Under the pieces are notes generated by a model. The model was not told the origin of the DNA and made no database searches. It worked only from the letters and a program-made list of their open reading frames with translations. The position numbers and the translations under genes are program-made. Below are positions 1-6,958 of a stretch of 64,000 nt of DNA, piece after piece. Origin of the DNA: Pseudomonas sp. Q1-7. GTDB lineage: Bacteria > Pseudomonadota > Gammaproteobacteria > Pseudomonadales > Pseudomonadaceae. The stretch lies in the NCBI RefSeq assembly GCF_028010285.1, contig NZ_CP116304.1, positions 62,001-126,000 of the forward strand, read 5' to 3'. The stretch's first letter is position 1, and each line of letters opens with the position of its first letter.

Positions 1-471
1 GTAAAAACCGTTCTGACCTCGCTGCCGGCCGAGCGCTACAGCGCCAAGGCGGTCGCCACACTGTACCGGGAGCGCTGGGAGATCGAACTGGGTTTCCGGA
101 ACATCAAGAGTTCCCTGCAGCAGAATGCGGTGACCCTGCGCAGCAAGGTCAAGGCGTTGGTCTACCAGGAGGTCTGGGGATTGTTGCTGGCCTACAACAT
201 CATCCGCCGTGAGGCCGGTCAGGCGGCAGTCGCCTTCGGCCGCTCACCCGCCGACATCCGCTTCAAGCCGGTGGCTCACTATATCGCCGTGCAATTGATC
301 GTGATGGCGGCGGCCAACCCGATTTCGGCCACGGGCCGTCGCCTGTCGGAGTTGCGAGCCGGTATTGGCGGGCTGTTTCTGGATCACCGCCCCAAGCCAT
401 CAAGACCCAGGACGGTGAAGATTTCCAAGACCCGCTACCCGGTGGACCGCAAGGCTGCTCCGCTTAAGTGA
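1..471 (+). CDS. IS4-type transposase, C-terminal fragment (5' end outside window)
   Basis: The open frame enters from the left edge and ends at TGA 469-471, giving 156 residues. Near its start it carries YRERWEIELGFRNIK, the Y-R-E-type motif of IS4-family DDE transposases that contains the catalytic glutamate. The segment after it (LVYQEVWGLLLAYNIIR) matches the helical C-terminal region of that family. The N-terminal DDE residues are off-window, so whether the full gene is intact cannot be judged. A start codon inside this piece (GTG at 130) is a frame artefact, since homology begins upstream of it. Confidence 0.85.
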   Translation, partial: VKTVLTSLPAERYSAKAVATLYRERWEIELGFRNIKSSLQQNAVTLRSKVKALVYQEVWGLLLAYNIIRREAGQAAVAFGRSPADIRFKPVAHYIAVQLIVMAAANPISATGRRLSELRAGIGGLFLDHRPKPSRPRTVKISKTRYPVDRKAAPLK

Positions 472-481
472 ACAGCATTAC
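463..481 (-). repeat. terminal inverted repeat of the IS (right end)
   Basis: Read outward-in on the minus strand it is GTAATGCTGTTCACTTAAG. Both ends of the 178-bp element at 58414-58591 show the same sequence, one end exactly and the other with a single change. The next 11 bases (482-492, GCTCAATCGAG) are the predicted target duplication; the partner copy would be beyond the left window edge. Confidence 0.8.
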
Positions 482-506
482 GCTCAATCGAGCGGGCTTT
501 TTCATT
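482..506. terminator. half of a bidirectional terminator, split by the IS
   Basis: Bases 482-506 read GCTC-AATC-GAGC-GGGC followed by five T. GCTC/GAGC still pair, but the GGGC-TTTTT arm lacks its AAAAA-GCCC partner exactly where the IS begins. Restoring the partner gives an 8-bp GC-rich stem with a 4-base loop and U tracts on both strands, a normal terminator for metQ. The predicted 11-bp duplication covers the loop. Confidence 0.65.
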
Positions 507-519
507 CATGCCGAAGCAA

Positions 520-1296
520 TCAGAACGCCGGAACCACCGCGCCCTTGTACTTCTCCTCGATGAATTGCTTCACCTCGGGGCTGTGCAGGGCCGCGGCCAG
601 TTTCTGCAGGTCGGCGTTGGCCTTGTTGTCCTCGCGGGCCACCAGGATGTTCACGTAGGGCGACTCGCTGCCTTCGATGGCCAGGGCGTCCTGGGTGGGG
701 TTCAGCTTGGCTTCCAGGGCGTAGTTGGTGTTGATCAGCGCCAGGTCCACCTGGTTCAGCACGCGCGGCAGGGTCGCGGCTTCCAGCTCACGCACCTTGA
801 TGCCCTTCGGATTCTCGGCGATGTCCTTCGGGGTGGCGGTGATGCGGGTGTTGTCCTTCAGCTTGATCACGCCGGCCTTGTCCAGCAGCAGCAGGGCGCG
901 GCCGCCGTTGGTGGCGTCGTTGGGGATGACCACCTGGGCGCCTTCCGGCAGCTCGGCCAGGGACTTCACCTTGCTGGAGTAGGCGCCGAAGGGCTCGACG
1001 TGGACGCCGACCACGGACACCAGCTTCACCTTGGTCTGGCGGGCCTTGTTGAACTCGTCCAGGTAGGGCTGGTGCTGGAAGAAGTTGGCATCCAGGCGGC
1101 CTTCGGCAACCTGCACGTTGGGCTGCACGTAGTCGGTGAAGACTTTCACCTGCAGGTCCACGCCTTCCTTCGCCAGTTGCGGCTTGATGAACTCGAGGAT
1201 TTCCGCGTGGGGCACCGGGGTGGCGGCCACCTTCAGGGTGTCGGCCTGGGCGGAGAGGGTGGTCAGGGCGGCGAAGGCCACCAGCAGTTTTTTCAT
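520..1296 (-). CDS. metQ: methionine ABC transporter, periplasmic substrate-binding protein
   Basis: This 258-residue protein belongs to the NlpA/MetQ family, which binds D/L-methionine for the MetNI importer. It starts with a cleavable signal (LLVAFAALTTLSAQA, cut before Asp). The family stretch TPVPHAEILEF and the binding-site region ANFFQHQPYLDEF follow. There is no lipobox cysteine, so it should be a free periplasmic protein rather than a lipoprotein like E. coli MetQ. It is the last gene of metN-metI-metQ and its terminator has been hit by the IS on its left. Substrate is inferred from the metNI neighbours. Confidence 0.93.
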   Translation of the reverse strand: MKKLLVAFAALTTLSAQADTLKVAATPVPHAEILEFIKPQLAKEGVDLQVKVFTDYVQPNVQVAEGRLDANFFQHQPYLDEFNKARQTKVKLVSVVGVHVEPFGAYSSKVKSLAELPEGAQVVIPNDATNGGRALLLLDKAGVIKLKDNTRITATPKDIAENPKGIKVRELEAATLPRVLNQVDLALINTNYALEAKLNPTQDALAIEGSESPYVNILVAREDNKANADLQKLAAALHSPEVKQFIEEKYKGAVVPAF

Positions 1297-1324
1297 GAGC
1301 GGCTCCTTGTGGGCAGTCGTGGGG

Positions 1325-1345
1325 GCCGGCGCAACGGGCGCCGGC
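1325..1345. other. intercistronic hairpin between metI and metQ
   Basis: GCCGGCGC (1325-1332) and GCGCCGGC (1338-1345) form a perfect 8-bp stem with a 5-base loop in the metI-metQ gap. There is no U tract, so a barrier to 3' decay of the metNI message or a partial attenuator is more likely than full termination. Such hairpins often precede binding-protein genes, which need higher expression than the permease; that role is inferred. Confidence 0.5.
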
Positions 1346-1351
1346 GCCAGG

Positions 1352-2017
1352 TCATTTACGGGAAAAGTGAACCACCAGCTTGTCGCCGACGGTTTGCAGG
1401 ATCTGTACGAGCACCAGCAGCAGGACCACCGTGACCACCATCACGTCGGTCTGGAAGCGCTGGTAGCCGAAGCGGATGGCCAGGTCGCCGAGGCCGCCGG
1501 CGCCCACCACTCCGGCCATCGCGGTGTAGGACACCAGGGTGATGGCGGTGACGGTGATGGCGGCGAAGATGCCCGGCCGGGCCTCCGGCAGCAGGGCATT
1601 CCAGATGATCTGGCGGGTGGTGGCGCCCATGGCCTGGGTGGCTTCGAGGATGCCGCGATCCACCTCGCGCAGGGCGGTTTCCACCAGGCGCGCGAAGAAG
1701 GGCGTGGCGCCCACCACCAGCGGAGGGATGGCGCCGGCGACACCCAGGGAGGTGCCGGTGATGAACACGGTGAAGGGGATCATCACAATCAGCAGGATGA
1801 TGAAGGGCAGCGAACGCAGCACGTTCACCAGCAGCGACAGCAGGCCGTAGACGGCTTTCTGCTCGAACAGCTGGCGAGGGCCGGTGAGGAACAGCAGCAC
1901 GCCCAGGGGCAGGCCCAGCAGCACGGTGAACAGCAGCGAGCCGCCGAGCATCAGGAAGGTGTCGAGGGTGGCGAGCCAGATTTCGTACCAGTCGATATTG
2001 GCGAGCAGGGCGTCCAT
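1352..2017 (-). CDS. metI: methionine ABC transporter, permease
   Basis: A 221-residue inner-membrane permease of the MetI family with about five hydrophobic helices. The cytoplasmic EAA loop that docks on the ATPase is visible at EATQAMGATTRQIIWNALLP. Its ATG shares one base with the metN stop (TGATG), so the two are translationally coupled. Length is normal for the family (about 220). It forms the channel of the MetN2I2 importer. Confidence 0.95.
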   Translation of the reverse strand: MDALLANIDWYEIWLATLDTFLMLGGSLLFTVLLGLPLGVLLFLTGPRQLFEQKAVYGLLSLLVNVLRSLPFIILLIVMIPFTVFITGTSLGVAGAIPPLVVGATPFFARLVETALREVDRGILEATQAMGATTRQIIWNALLPEARPGIFAAITVTAITLVSYTAMAGVVGAGGLGDLAIRFGYQRFQTDVMVVTVVLLLVLVQILQTVGDKLVVHFSRK

Positions 2018-3024
2018 CAGCGCAGGATCTCCAGGTGCACGTCCGCCTCGCGGAAGCAGGTCAGCGCGGCGTCGATATCGCCGCCGGTCAGGGCCAGGGT
2101 CAGCTGGCCGTAGGGGGTGTCCTTGATGCGGTCGATTCGTCCCGCGAGGATGCTGTAGTCCACCCCGCTCTGGCGCGCCACGGTGCCCAGCAGCGGGGCG
2201 TAGGTCGCGTCGCCGCGGAAGGTCAGGCGCAGGATGCGGCCGCTGACATGGGCGAAATCATCGCGCTGCTCGCCTTCGTCCACGTGTTCGTCTTCCAGCA
2301 CGAAGCGCTGGGTGGTGGGGTGCTGCGGGTGCAGGAACACATCGGCCACCGCGCCCTGCTCGACGATGACGCCACCGTCCATCACCGCGACGCGGTCGCA
2401 GACCCGGCGGATCACGTCCATCTCGTGGGTGATGAGGACGATGGTCAGCTTCAGTTCGCGGTTGATCTCGGTCAGCAGTTGCAACACCTGCGCGGTGGTC
2501 TGCGGGTCGAGGGCGCTGGTGGCCTCGTCGCAGAGCAGGATTTTCGGCTGGGTGGCCAGGGCGCGGGCAATGCCGACACGCTGCTTCTGGCCGCCGGAAA
2601 GCTGCGCCGGGTACTTGCGCGCGTGGTCGCTGAGGCCGACACGGGCCAGCAGTTCGGCGACGCGGCGATCGATCTCGCTGCGGGACAGTTCGCCCGCGAG
2701 CTTCAGCGGCAGGCCGACGTTCTCGGCCACGGTCTTGGACGACAGCAGGTTGAAGTGCTGGAAGATCATCCCGACGCGCTGGCGGAAGCGGCGCAGGCCC
2801 TCGCTGTCGAGGGCGGTGACGTCGGTGCCTTCGATGACGATGCGGCCACCGGAGGGTTCCTCGAGGCGGTTGATCAGGCGCAGCAGGGTGCTCTTGCCGG
2901 CGCCCGAATGGCCGATCAGGCCGAAGACTTCGCCGCTCTGGATGGCGAGGTCGGTCGGCTGCAGGGCCGGGATTTCACGGCCTTCGACGCGATACGCCTT
3001 GTGGACGTTATGGAATTCGATCAC
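2017..3024 (-). CDS. metN: methionine ABC transporter, ATP-binding protein
   Basis: A 335-residue ABC ATPase. Walker A is GHSGAGKST (about residue 38), the signature is LSGGQKQR, and Walker B is [13 protein letters not shown]. The last 75 or so residues form the extra NIL domain that binds methionine and inhibits transport when internal methionine is high. It is the first gene of metNIQ. The upstream 165 bp carry a perfect 14-bp inverted repeat (3092-3122) that may be regulatory. Confidence 0.95.
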   Translation of the reverse strand: MIEFHNVHKAYRVEGREIPALQPTDLAIQSGEVFGLIGHSGAGKSTLLRLINRLEEPSGGRIVIEGTDVTALDSEGLRRFRQRVGMIFQHFNLLSSKTVAENVGLPLKLAGELSRSEIDRRVAELLARVGLSDHARKYPAQLSGGQKQRVGIARALATQPKILLCDEATSALDPQTTAQVLQLLTEINRELKLTIVLITHEMDVIRRVCDRVAVMDGGVIVEQGAVADVFLHPQHPTTQRFVLEDEHVDEGEQRDDFAHVSGRILRLTFRGDATYAPLLGTVARQSGVDYSILAGRIDRIKDTPYGQLTLALTGGDIDAALTCFREADVHLEILR

Positions 3025-3091
3025 TGCGGAAACCTTGTGGGTTCGTCGTTAGCCGGATCGGCTAAAAAGCCGGCAAGTTTACCTGCTGCCA

Positions 3092-3122
3092 CATAGGCAC
3101 AGAAAATCTTTCTGTGCCTATG
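3092..3122. repeat. perfect 14-bp inverted repeat upstream of metN
   Basis: CATAGGCACAGAAA (3092-3105) and TTTCTGTGCCTATG (3109-3122) are exact complements separated by three bases. It sits 67 bp before the metN start and 67 bp after the stop of the lipoprotein gene; both genes are on the minus strand. No U run follows on that strand, so it looks more like a protein-binding palindrome or a processing hairpin than an intrinsic terminator. I do not recognise the motif. Confidence 0.6.
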
Positions 3123-3189
3123 GCTATAGCATCGGGGAATAAGCGACAGGCGGGCTCAGTGCAGTCTAGCTGCCTGTCGGCCGGCGGCC

Positions 3190-3618
3190 TCAGGACTGAG
3201 GGGCCGGCTCCAGCGGCAGGGCTTCGTTGCCCGCCTGGCGCGCCTTGTCGATGGCGCCGTTGAGGCCTTCGGTCAGCGCCGGGGCCTTGGGCATCAGGCT
3301 GCGCGCGTGGCTGAGGGCCGTGGCGGCGCCGTCCAGGTCTCCCAGTTGCAGGGCGACCTGGCTGCGCTTGAGCCAGGCATCGGCCAACTGGCGCTGGTAG
3401 TGCGCGACGCGGGCGTCCGCCGCGTTGCTGCCTTCCAGGGCCCTGAGCTGGCTTTCTGCCTCGGCCAGTTGGCCGGCCGCCAGGCTCTGGTCGAGCTGCA
3501 GGAAGCCGCTGCTCAGTGCGTCGGTGGGCGGCTCCGCGCCCTGTTGTGCGGTCTGGCAGGCGGCCAGCAGCACGGAAAGCGCGGCGATGGATAGGCAACG
3601 AGTGGCGAACGGTTTCAT
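3190..3618 (-). CDS. small outer-membrane-type lipoprotein of unknown function
   Basis: Starting at ATG 3618 gives 142 residues with a clear lipoprotein signal (SVLLAAC). A TTG 24 bases upstream is also open but would put charged residues before the signal. The mature part is alpha-helical and Ala/Leu/Gln-rich, resembling tetratricopeptide-type helix pairs (QLAEAESQLRALEG, ALQLGDLDGAATALSHARSL). From memory a homologue sits between znuB and metN in P. aeruginosa. The neighbours suggest no precise function. It may form part of the znu-side transcription unit. Confidence 0.8.
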   Translation of the reverse strand: MKPFATRCLSIAALSVLLAACQTAQQGAEPPTDALSSGFLQLDQSLAAGQLAEAESQLRALEGSNAADARVAHYQRQLADAWLKRSQVALQLGDLDGAATALSHARSLMPKAPALTEGLNGAIDKARQAGNEALPLEPAPQS

Positions 3619-3739
3619 TTCGTCAGGTCTCTGATTGCTCAAAAAATGCGCGATTGTACACGCTGCTCGGGCTTAGGACAAAAAAGCAGTGTCATTCCGG
3701 CCGCCGGGCTGGCGATTCTGTCGCCTTGCCTGGCGCCGC

Positions 3740-4525
3740 TCAGGTGCGACGCGGCAGGGCGAAACTGAAGAGGAACAGGCTCGCGGCCGACACCACGATG
3801 GACGGGCCGGCCGGGGTGTCCTCGTACCAGGACAGCGCCAGACCCGCGCACACCGCCACCAGGCCCAGCAGGCTGGCGCCCAGGGCCATCTGCTCGGGGC
3901 TGCGGGCGTGACGCTGGGCGGCGGCGGCCGGGATGATCAGCAGGGACGTGATCAGCAGCACGCCGACGATTTTCATCGCCACGGCGATGACGATGGCGAT
4001 CAGCAGCATCAGGCCGAGGCGGATCGCCGCCACCGGCAAGCCTTCCACCCGCGCCAGTTCCTCGTGCACGGTGATCGCCAGCAGCGGCCGCCAGATAAGG
4101 GTCAGCACCAGCATCACCAGGGCGCTGCCGCCGAGAATCCAGGCGAGGTCGGTCCGGCTCACTGCCAGCAGGTCGCCGAACAGATAGGCCATGAGATCGA
4201 CGCGTACCTCGCTCATGAAGCTCAGCACCACCAGGCCCAGGGACAGGGTGCTGTGGGCGAGGATGCCCAGCAGGGTGTCGGAGGCCAGCGGTTGGCGCTG
4301 CTGCAGGGTCACCAGCAGCACGGCGAGCAGCACGCAGCCGACGGTCACCGCGAGGGTGGGGCTGACGTCGAGCATCAGGCCAAGGGCCACGCCGAGCAGG
4401 GCGGCATGGGACAGGGTGTCGCCGAAATAGGCCATGCGCCGCCAGACCACGAAGGAGCCGAGGGGGCCGGCCACCAGGGCCAGGGCCAGGCCGGCGAGCA
4501 GGGCGTTGAGGAGAAAGTCAGCCAT
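3740..4525 (-). CDS. znuB: zinc ABC transporter, permease
   Basis: A 261-residue ABC-3-family permease with about eight transmembrane helices. The family start is seen at [20 protein letters not shown]. It moves zinc through the inner membrane together with ZnuA and ZnuC. It overlaps the znuC end by 8 bases and is the third gene of zur-znuC-znuB. Expression should follow Zur through the box at 5844-5856. Confidence 0.95.
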   Translation of the reverse strand: MADFLLNALLAGLALALVAGPLGSFVVWRRMAYFGDTLSHAALLGVALGLMLDVSPTLAVTVGCVLLAVLLVTLQQRQPLASDTLLGILAHSTLSLGLVVLSFMSEVRVDLMAYLFGDLLAVSRTDLAWILGGSALVMLVLTLIWRPLLAITVHEELARVEGLPVAAIRLGLMLLIAIVIAVAMKIVGVLLITSLLIIPAAAAQRHARSPEQMALGASLLGLVAVCAGLALSWYEDTPAGPSIVVSAASLFLFSFALPRRT

Positions 4526-5318
4526 GGTTGCAGTCGGGGCCGTGCTTGTGGACGGGCGTGAAGCGGGTGCCGCCGGGGAAGGGGGGCTTCACCACTTCGC
4601 CATGCAGGTCGTGGGCATGGTCGTGGTGGTGGTGGTAGACGGCCAGGCTCTTGGCGTCCTGGCCGAACAGTTCGACGAAGGCCGGGTCGCCGCTGACCTG
4701 TTCCGGGTGGCCGGAGCAGCACACGTGGCGATTCAGGCAGACCACCTGGTCGGTGGCGCTCATCACCAGGTGCAGGTCGTGGGAAACCATCAGCACGCCG
4801 CAGCCGTGGCGGTCGCGCAGGCGGCCGATCAGGCGATAGAGCTCGGCTTGGCCGGCGACGTCGACGCCCTGCACCGGCTCGTCCAGCACCAGCAGCTCGG
4901 GCTCGCGCAGCAGGGCGCGGGCCAGCAGCACGCGCTGCAGCTCGCCACCGGAGATGTTTTGCAACGGGTTGTCGATCACCTGGGCCGCGCCCACTTCATC
5001 CAGCGCGGCGAGGGCGGCCTTGCGGTCAACCCCCGGCACCAGGCGCAGGAAGCGCAGCACGGTCAGCGGCAGGGTGGCGTCCACCTGGAGCTTCTGCGGC
5101 ATGTAGCCGATGTGCAGGCGCGGCTTGCGCCAGACTTCGCCGCTATCGGGCTTGAGCAGGCCGAGCACGGCGCGCACCAGGGTGGTCTTGCCGGCGCCGT
5201 TGGGGCCGATCAGGGTGACGATCTCGCCGGCCTTCACTTCCAGGCGCACATCCTGCAGCACCGGTTGGCCCGCGAAGTCGACGCCGACCCCGTCGAGACG
5301 GATCAGTACATCGCTCAT
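4518..5318 (-). CDS. znuC: zinc ABC transporter, ATP-binding protein
   Basis: A 266-residue ABC ATPase. Walker A is GPNGAGKTT (about residue 38), the signature is [17 protein letters not shown] and Walker B is [12 protein letters not shown]. The C-terminal tail is histidine-rich ([13 protein letters not shown], then [10 protein letters not shown]), typical of proteobacterial ZnuC and likely to bind zinc. It overlaps zur by 4 bases (ATGA) and znuB by 8. Confidence 0.95.
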   Translation of the reverse strand: MSDVLIRLDGVGVDFAGQPVLQDVRLEVKAGEIVTLIGPNGAGKTTLVRAVLGLLKPDSGEVWRKPRLHIGYMPQKLQVDATLPLTVLRFLRLVPGVDRKAALAALDEVGAAQVIDNPLQNISGGELQRVLLARALLREPELLVLDEPVQGVDVAGQAELYRLIGRLRDRHGCGVLMVSHDLHLVMSATDQVVCLNRHVCCSGHPEQVSGDPAFVELFGQDAKSLAVYHHHHDHAHDLHGEVVKPPFPGGTRFTPVHKHGPDCNHG

Positions 5319-5815
5319 GCGGCCACCTGGCAGCTGGCGCAGAGGCCGACGATCTCCACGGTCTGGCCTTCGACCACGAAGCCCACGGACGTGGCGCTCT
5401 CGACAATGGCCTGGCTGATGCTCGGTTGTTCCAGCTCGATGGCGGTCTGGCAGTTGCGGCAGATGAGGAACTGGCCCTGGTGGGCGTCGCCCGGGTGGTT
5501 GCAGCCGACGAAGGCGTTGAGCGAGGCGATGCGGTGCACCAGGCCGTTCTCCAGGAGGAAGTCCAGGGCCCGGTAGACGGTGGGCGGCGCCGCGCGGCGG
5601 CCGTCTTCCTCGGTCAGCACGCCGAGGATGTCGTAGGCGCCCAGCGGCTTGTGGCTTTGCCAGACCAGTTCCAGCACGCGCTTGCGCAGGGCGGTCAGGC
5701 GCAGGCCCTGGCGGGCGCAGATGGCATCGGCCTCGGCCAGGGCGTTGGACACGCAGTGGGAATGGTCGTGGGGACGACAGGCCAGGGGGGCCTTTACGCT
5801 GATCGGCTTGAGCAT
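5315..5815 (-). CDS. zur: zinc uptake regulator, Fur family
   Basis: A 166-residue Fur-type repressor, called Np20/Zur in Pseudomonas. The winged-helix region includes [24 protein letters not shown] and [21 protein letters not shown]. The structural zinc site has the CRNCQTAIE and LCASCQ cysteine pairs. It begins the zur-znuC-znuB operon, divergent from znuA, so it represses its own operon when zinc is sufficient. Confidence 0.95.
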   Translation of the reverse strand: MLKPISVKAPLACRPHDHSHCVSNALAEADAICARQGLRLTALRKRVLELVWQSHKPLGAYDILGVLTEEDGRRAAPPTVYRALDFLLENGLVHRIASLNAFVGCNHPGDAHQGQFLICRNCQTAIELEQPSISQAIVESATSVGFVVEGQTVEIVGLCASCQVAA

Positions 5816-5843
5816 GGCGGCGGCGACGTCAGGTGAAAGAGAC

Positions 5844-5856
5844 GTTATTCTATAAC
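5844..5856. promoter_or_regulatory. Zur box in the zur/znuA divergent promoter
   Basis: GTTATTCTATAAC is a near-perfect palindrome matching the GTTAT-TATAAC core of Zur sites in gammaproteobacteria. It is the only AT-rich patch in the 64-bp gap between the two divergent starts, so one site could control both znuA and zur-znuCB. Fur-family sites look similar, but the neighbours favour Zur. Confidence 0.85.
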
Positions 5857-5879
5857 TCTTTTACCGCCGAGTCTGTGCC

Positions 5880-6806
5880 GTGTTCCGTCTATTCGTCTCC
5901 CTTCTGCTCAGTGCCTGCGCCCTGTCGGCCCAGGCCGAGGTCCGCCTGCTGACCAGCATCAAACCGCTGCAACTGATCGCCGCCGCCGTGCAGGACGGCG
6001 CCGGCCAACCCGACGTGCTGCTGCCCCCCGGCGCCTCGCCGCACCAGTACGCCCTGCGCCCCTCGGACGTGCGCCGGGTGCGCGAGGCGGATCTGTTCTA
6101 CTGGGTCGGTCCCGACCTGGAAAGCTTCCTGCCCCGCGTGCTCCAGGGCCGCGACAAGCCCAGCGTGGCGCTGCAGGGCGAAGCCGGCATGACCCTGCGG
6201 CATTTCGAGGCCCCGCATGACGAGCACGGCGAGGATGATCACGAACATGAGCATGAGCATGAGCACGATCATGACCATCGCCCCGGCTCGCTGGACGTCC
6301 ACCTCTGGTTGCTGCCGGCCAACGCCCGGGTGATTGCCGCGCGCATGGCCGCCGACCTGGCCGCCGCCGATCCGGCCAACGCCGCCCGCTACCAGGCCAA
6401 CCTGAAGGCCTTCGAAGGTCGTCTGGAGCAACTCGACGCCCGCCTGAAGGCGCGCATGGCCAAGGTCGCCAGCAAGCCCTTCTTCGTTTTCCACGAAGCC
6501 TTCGACTACTTCGAGGCCGCCTACGGCCTGCGCCACGCCGGTGTGTTCAGCGTGGCCAGCGAAGTGCAGCCCGGCGCCCGCCACGTCGCCGCCATGCGCG
6601 AGCGGTTGCAGAAGGCCGGCCCCAGCTGTGTGTTCAATGAGCCGCCGGTACGTCCACGCCTGGCCGACACGCTCTCTGCCGGCCTGCCGGTGCGCCTGGC
6701 CGAACTGGATGCCCTGGGCCTGGCCGCGCCGGTCGCCGCCAACGGCTATGAAACCCTGCTGCAAAACCTGGGCGACGGCCTGGCGGGGTGTCTGGAAGCG
6801 CTCTGA
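5880..6806 (+). CDS. znuA: zinc ABC transporter, periplasmic zinc-binding protein
   Basis: A 308-residue ZnuA with a GTG start and a signal peptide (LLLSACALSAQA). Zinc ligands fit the usual family positions: His in PPGASPHQYAL, His in DVHLWLLP, His in FVFHEAFDYF, and an acidic residue near the C-terminus. The histidine/acid-rich loop (about residues 110-135, repeated HEHEHEHDHDH) is the extra flexible zinc-collecting loop of this family. It is divergent from zur-znuCB and lies just beside the Zur box. Confidence 0.95.
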   Translation: MFRLFVSLLLSACALSAQAEVRLLTSIKPLQLIAAAVQDGAGQPDVLLPPGASPHQYALRPSDVRRVREADLFYWVGPDLESFLPRVLQGRDKPSVALQGEAGMTLRHFEAPHDEHGEDDHEHEHEHEHDHDHRPGSLDVHLWLLPANARVIAARMAADLAAADPANAARYQANLKAFEGRLEQLDARLKARMAKVASKPFFVFHEAFDYFEAAYGLRHAGVFSVASEVQPGARHVAAMRERLQKAGPSCVFNEPPVRPRLADTLSAGLPVRLAELDALGLAAPVAANGYETLLQNLGDGLAGCLEAL

Positions 6807-6889
6807 ACGCGCTTCCACGGTTTCGCGGTATTCCAGGCGTCGTGAGCGAAGCGTCGCCTGCTAATGTGAGAGAGGGGCCGCGGGCCGTC

Positions 6890-6903
6890 TTGATGTGGAT
6901 CAG
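6890..6903. promoter_or_regulatory. possible Anr/Dnr (FNR-type) box upstream of nrdJa
   Basis: TTGATGTGGATCAG differs from the FNR-type palindrome TTGAT-N4-ATCAA only at the last base. It lies 56 bp before the nrdJa start. Control of a class II reductase by low oxygen would make sense physiologically. One such match in GC-rich DNA could be chance. No convincing NrdR box pair was seen in 6807-6958. Confidence 0.35.
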
Positions 6904-6958
6904 CGGCCGGCATTCGTGGTCATGCGAGTCTGGACTCTTCATCACGGGAGGGTAGCGG

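Larger units (their letters stand above)
1..481 (+). mobile_element. 3' end of an IS4-type insertion sequence, cut by the window edge
   Basis: The piece holds the C-terminal part of a transposase and the right terminal repeat at 463-481. The transposase stop codon lies inside that repeat, so the coding region runs to the very end of the element. The same 19-bp end bounds a small non-coding element at 58414-58591, which ties the two together as one transposon family. The left end lies outside the window. IS4-type assignment rests on the transposase motif; the exact IS name is not known. Confidence 0.8.

Noticed and set aside
3025-3190. A SAM riboswitch upstream of metN
   Set aside because: None of the conserved SAM-riboswitch blocks are present; only the 14-bp palindrome is visible.
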